A stretch of 55,782 bases of DNA from contig CACFKZ010000006.1 in assembly GCA_902566945.1 (NCBI GenBank), positions 1-55,782 of the forward strand, given 5' to 3'. The translations under genes and the position numbers were made by a program. Positions 52,733-55,782 of this stretch are shown here, one piece after another (the first letter of the stretch is position 1; every line of letters begins with the position of its first letter). Below the pieces are notes generated by a model. It was not told the origin of the DNA. It worked only from the letters and a program-made list of their open reading frames with translations, and did no database searches. The DNA comes from an uncultured Pelagibacteraceae bacterium (GTDB lineage Bacteria; Pseudomonadota; Alphaproteobacteria; Pelagibacterales; Pelagibacteraceae).

Positions 52733-55475
52733 AAATCTTCCGAAAGAAAAAAAAAAATTAAAGATTTACGGAATTTCAAATAATAGTAAAAAAATTAAGA
52801 GAGGCTATGTGTTTTTTGCAATTAAAGGCAAAAACTTTAGTGGCGAAAAATATATTGATGAGGCAATTAAAAAAGGTGCAGTAGCTGTTGTTTGCGCTAA
52901 AAATTGTAAGTATAAGCAAAAAGATATACCGATCATAAAAACTTCAAATACAAGACGTTTTTTGAGTAAAGTCTGTTCCGATTTTTACAAATCGAAGCCA
53001 AAAAATATTATTGCAGTCACTGGCACAAATGGAAAAACTTCAGTAGCTGATTTATTCTATCAAATTTTAGGATTAAATAATGTACCAGTAGCATCTATAG
53101 GAACTTTAGGTATTAAATATAAAAAAAAAATAATTAAATCTAATTTAACATCTCCAGATACTATATTTTTACACGAGGCTCTACAGAAAATAAAAAAAAA
53201 TAATATTAATAATGTTATTATTGAAGCTTCAAGTCATGGTTTATATCAACATAGAATTGATCATTTGGATATTAAAGCTGGCATATTTACAAATTTTAGC
53301 CAAGACCATCTTGATTATCATAAAACTATGCAATCTTATTTTAAAGCTAAAATGATATTATTTAACAATTTACTGGCTAAAAGAAGAACGCTAATTTCCG
53401 ATAGTACAATAAAAGAATTTCCTCATTTAAAAAAAATATCAAAAAGAAAAAAACTACATTTAATTGATATAACCGCTCTTAAAAATAAACTACATAAATA
53501 TGAAAAAATTAATTTTTTAAATGAGTTTCAATTAAAAAATTTATCAATGGCAATTTCAGCTGCTAAATTATGTAATTTGTCTGAAAAAAAGATTTTTAAT
53601 ATTTTAGACAAGTTAAAAGACGTTAAAGGTAGATTGGAGCATGTAAGAACTTTTCCAAATAATATCAAGGTATTTGTGGATTTTGCTCATACTCCAGATG
53701 CTCTTGACAAAACTCTCTTTACTTTAAAGTCTAGATACGGAAACAATATTTCTTTGGTATTTGGATGCGGAGGAGATCGAGATTTTAAGAAAAGATCATT
53801 AATGGGAAAGATAGCAGATAAAAATTGTAAAAAAATATATATTACGGATGACAACCCAAGAAATGAAAGACCAGAAAAAATTAGACAAGAAGTTTTCAAA
53901 CACATAAAAAATATTAATTGCTTCAATATTGCTAACAGGGCGAAAGCAATAAGGGACTCAATAAAAAATGCAAATCCAAATGAAATCATCTTAATCGCCG
54001 GAAAAGGTCATGAAGAAGAACAGATATATAAGAATAAGATTATAAAAGTCTCAGACAGGAAAATTGTTAAAAATTTAAAGATTAAAATTAAAACTCTTGC
54101 AAAAAAAGATCAAAAATTTTTGCAAAACGATAAAATTTTAAAAAATATAATAAATGTAAAAAGATTTAAAAATTTTCATGGAATAGCTATTGATTCAAGA
54201 GTGACTAAAAAAAATAATCTTTTTTTGGCAATTAAAGGTAAAAATAATGATGGCATAAGCTTTATACCGAAAGCATTAAAAAAAGGTGCTAAATACATCA
54301 TCGCTAATAAAAAAATAAAAAAATTTAAAAAAAAAATAATAAAAGTTAACAACGTAATAAATTTTCTAAATGAATTTGCAAAGAAAAAGAGAGAAGACTC
54401 ATCAGCTAAGATTATAGCTATTACTGGAAGTGCTGGAAAAACTTCTTTGAAAAATCTTATCAAAGATTTGCTTCAAAATTTTGGAGATACACTTCATTCC
54501 CCAAAATCTTACAATAATCAATACGGTGTACCCATAAGTTTATCTTTTTTAACACCAAATCATAATTATGGTGTGTTTGAGGTAGGCATGAGTAAAGTAG
54601 GGGAAATAAACTCACTTACAAAACTTATCAAACCTCATATTGGAATCATCACAAATATTGGTGAAGCACATATTGAAAATTTTAAAAATGTAAAAGGTAT
54701 AGCTAGAGCTAAAGGGGAGATAATTAATAATATTCAAAAAAACGGTACAATAATTTTAAATCAAGATGATAAGTTTTTTCATTATTTAAAATCTAGAGCA
54801 AAATTGAAAAATTTGAATATAATTACATTTGGAATGGGCAAAAGGTCAGATATTCATCCAATTTCGATCAAAAAAAATTATAATAAAACAAAAATATTAA
54901 TTAAAATTAAAAAACAAAATTTTAATTTGGTAGTAAAAAATATAAATATTTATAATGTTCTCTCCTCTCTTGCATTATTAAATGTGTTAAATTTAAACAT
55001 TCAAAAAATTATTAAAAAATTTAGCACATATGAGCCAGTCGAAGGACGTGGAAAAATTTATACAATTAAAAGATATAATAAAAAGTTCAAATTGATTGAT
55101 GAAAGCTACAATGCAAATCCACTTTCCGTGAAAAATGCGATTTATAGTTTAAATAACATAAAAAAACAAAATTTTAAAAAATATTTAGTTTTAGGCGATA
55201 TGTTAGAATTAGGAAAAAAATCTACACTTCTCCATAAAGGTTTATCTAAAGTTATTAACAATTCAGATATTGATAAAGTTTTTATTAAAGGCGTTAAAGC
55301 ACTTGGTACCTACAAATATTTAGATATAAATAAAAGGGGCAATATTTTTCAACAAGAAGAAGATGTAGATTTTACTTTAAATAAAATTATATCTAATAAT
55401 GATTACTTAATGATTAAAGGATCTAACGCAACTGGGCTAAACAGTTTAACAAAAAAAATAGTTAAAGGAATCTGA
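52710..55475 (+). CDS. Fused MurE-MurF peptidoglycan precursor ligase
   Basis: One 921-residue protein carries two consecutive Mur ligases. The N-terminal half is MurE, which adds meso-diaminopimelate to UDP-MurNAc-L-Ala-D-Glu. Its ATP loop is AVTGTNGKTS, its DAP-recognition motif is DNPRNE, and IEASSHGL is typical. The C-terminal half, from about residue 465, is MurF, which adds D-Ala-D-Ala. It has its own N-terminal AIDSRVTKKNNLFLAIKG block, ATP loop AITGSAGKTS, NNQYGVP, and the DESYNANP signature. There is no stop or frame change between them. I chose the ATG at 52710; one at 52701 adds three residues. It overlaps ftsI, and its TGA overlaps the mraY start (TGATG). Confidence 0.95.
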   Translation: MLLQKISKNLPKEKKKLKIYGISNNSKKIKRGYVFFAIKGKNFSGEKYIDEAIKKGAVAVVCAKNCKYKQKDIPIIKTSNTRRFLSKVCSDFYKSKPKNIIAVTGTNGKTSVADLFYQILGLNNVPVASIGTLGIKYKKKIIKSNLTSPDTIFLHEALQKIKKNNINNVIIEASSHGLYQHRIDHLDIKAGIFTNFSQDHLDYHKTMQSYFKAKMILFNNLLAKRRTLISDSTIKEFPHLKKISKRKKLHLIDITALKNKLHKYEKINFLNEFQLKNLSMAISAAKLCNLSEKKIFNILDKLKDVKGRLEHVRTFPNNIKVFVDFAHTPDALDKTLFTLKSRYGNNISLVFGCGGDRDFKKRSLMGKIADKNCKKIYITDDNPRNERPEKIRQEVFKHIKNINCFNIANRAKAIRDSIKNANPNEIILIAGKGHEEEQIYKNKIIKVSDRKIVKNLKIKIKTLAKKDQKFLQNDKILKNIINVKRFKNFHGIAIDSRVTKKNNLFLAIKGKNNDGISFIPKALKKGAKYIIANKKIKKFKKKIIKVNNVINFLNEFAKKKREDSSAKIIAITGSAGKTSLKNLIKDLLQNFGDTLHSPKSYNNQYGVPISLSFLTPNHNYGVFEVGMSKVGEINSLTKLIKPHIGIITNIGEAHIENFKNVKGIARAKGEIINNIQKNGTIILNQDDKFFHYLKSRAKLKNLNIITFGMGKRSDIHPISIKKNYNKTKILIKIKKQNFNLVVKNINIYNVLSSLALLNVLNLNIQKIIKKFSTYEPVEGRGKIYTIKRYNKKFKLIDESYNANPLSVKNAIYSLNNIKKQNFKKYLVLGDMLELGKKSTLLHKGLSKVINNSDIDKVFIKGVKALGTYKYLDINKRGNIFQQEEDVDFTLNKIISNNDYLMIKGSNATGLNSLTKKIVKGI

Positions 55476-55782
55476 TGTTATTTCATTTTTTTACATCTCT
55501 AATCGATCAATATTCTTTTTTTAATGTATTCAAATATTTAACTTTCAGAACTGGCCTATCAGTAATCTCTTCTTTAATTGTTGTTTTTGTAATTGGAGCG
55601 CCTTTAATCAAATTATTCTCTGATAAAATGATCACTGGCCCAATAAGACAAGACGGTCCCATAGATCATATTGTCAAAAAAACTGGAACTCCTACTATGG
55701 GAGGAGTAATAATTATAATTGGTATAATTTCGAGCACCTTACTTTGGGCAGATTTAAATAATATTTATGTATGGACATTGAT
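55475..55782 (+). CDS. mraY: Phospho-MurNAc-pentapeptide transferase MraY, N-terminal part
   Basis: MraY moves phospho-MurNAc-pentapeptide onto undecaprenyl phosphate, forming lipid I in the cytoplasmic membrane. About 102 codons are visible before the window ends. They include the first membrane helix (SVISSLIVVFVIGAPLI) and the conserved loop GPIRQDGPIDHIVKKTGTPTMGGVIII, with the K-TGTPTMGG motif. The start overlaps the murEF stop by one base (TGATG). The order murEF-mraY matches the standard dcw cluster. Confidence 0.93.
   Translation, partial: MLFHFFTSLIDQYSFFNVFKYLTFRTGLSVISSLIVVFVIGAPLIKLFSDKMITGPIRQDGPIDHIVKKTGTPTMGGVIIIIGIISSTLLWADLNNIYVWTL

Noticed and set aside
1-55782. CRISPR arrays, insertion sequences, integrases, phage genes or toxin-antitoxin pairs
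   Set aside because: I looked for repeat arrays, transposase or integrase motifs and small paired genes and found none; all open regions are housekeeping genes or RNA genes.

Overview
The window is a gene-dense, very AT-rich stretch of a bacterial chromosome. The family content points to an alphaproteobacterium: CcrM-type GANTC methylase, petABC, an ELM1-family protein, an alphaproteobacterial-type SMC head and UbiK. Near-zero intergenic space, many start/stop overlaps, extreme A/T codon bias and the absence of mobile elements, CRISPR arrays or prophage genes suggest a streamlined SAR11 (Pelagibacterales)-like genome. That placement is inferred from gene content and style; no 16S rRNA gene is present to confirm it.

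Layout. 1-7962: chromosome maintenance and DNA repair (smc, partial at the left edge; a DsbA-like oxidase; dciA; mutY; a flavin monooxygenase; ccrM; rnhB; a family-4-like uracil-DNA glycosylase). 7965-13647: a TPR protein, ispE, tRNA-Gln, the CCA-adding enzyme, greA, hemF and trmL. 13737-16292: petABC, the cytochrome bc1 complex. 16269-22285: a minus-strand run of ychF, pth, rplY, prs, pgeF, a MidA-like methyltransferase and lgt. 22337-25925: ubiK, a histidine kinase / OmpR-type regulator / MarR regulator trio and the divergent ilvE. 25922-34557: a methyltransferase, pgsA, uvrC, folB, a pteridine-reductase-like SDR, uvrB, aatA and trxB. 34581-36186: a translationally coupled ELM1-family / 2OG-Fe(II) oxygenase pair. 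36183-40593: carB and carA. 40715-44985: yqeY, dnaG, rpoD (a macromolecular-synthesis cluster) and a CAT-anticodon tRNA. 44991-46340: mlaC and mlaA. 46442-47555: a cell-wall amidase and the RNase P RNA. 47611-55782: a division and cell-wall (dcw) operon, mraZ-ftsZ-rsmH-ftsL-ftsI-murEF-mraY, running off the right edge.

The only stretch over 300 bases without a protein gene (47159-47703) is filled by rnpB and the mraZ promoter. Gene packing is extreme. At all eight places where a plus-strand gene meets a minus-strand gene, the ends overlap or lie within 5 bases. Two divergent pairs have start codons that overlap or lie 2 bases apart.

Most worth a second look: an SMC with no visible hinge domain; an inverted repeat carrying two GANTC sites (a third nearby) just upstream of ccrM; ftsZ relocated to the head of the dcw operon behind a MraZ-box promoter and followed by a strong hairpin at the start of rsmH; a fused MurE-MurF; a primase that has lost three of its four zinc ligands; and a CAT-anticodon tRNA whose acceptor stem looks like tRNA-Ile2 rather than tRNA-Met.
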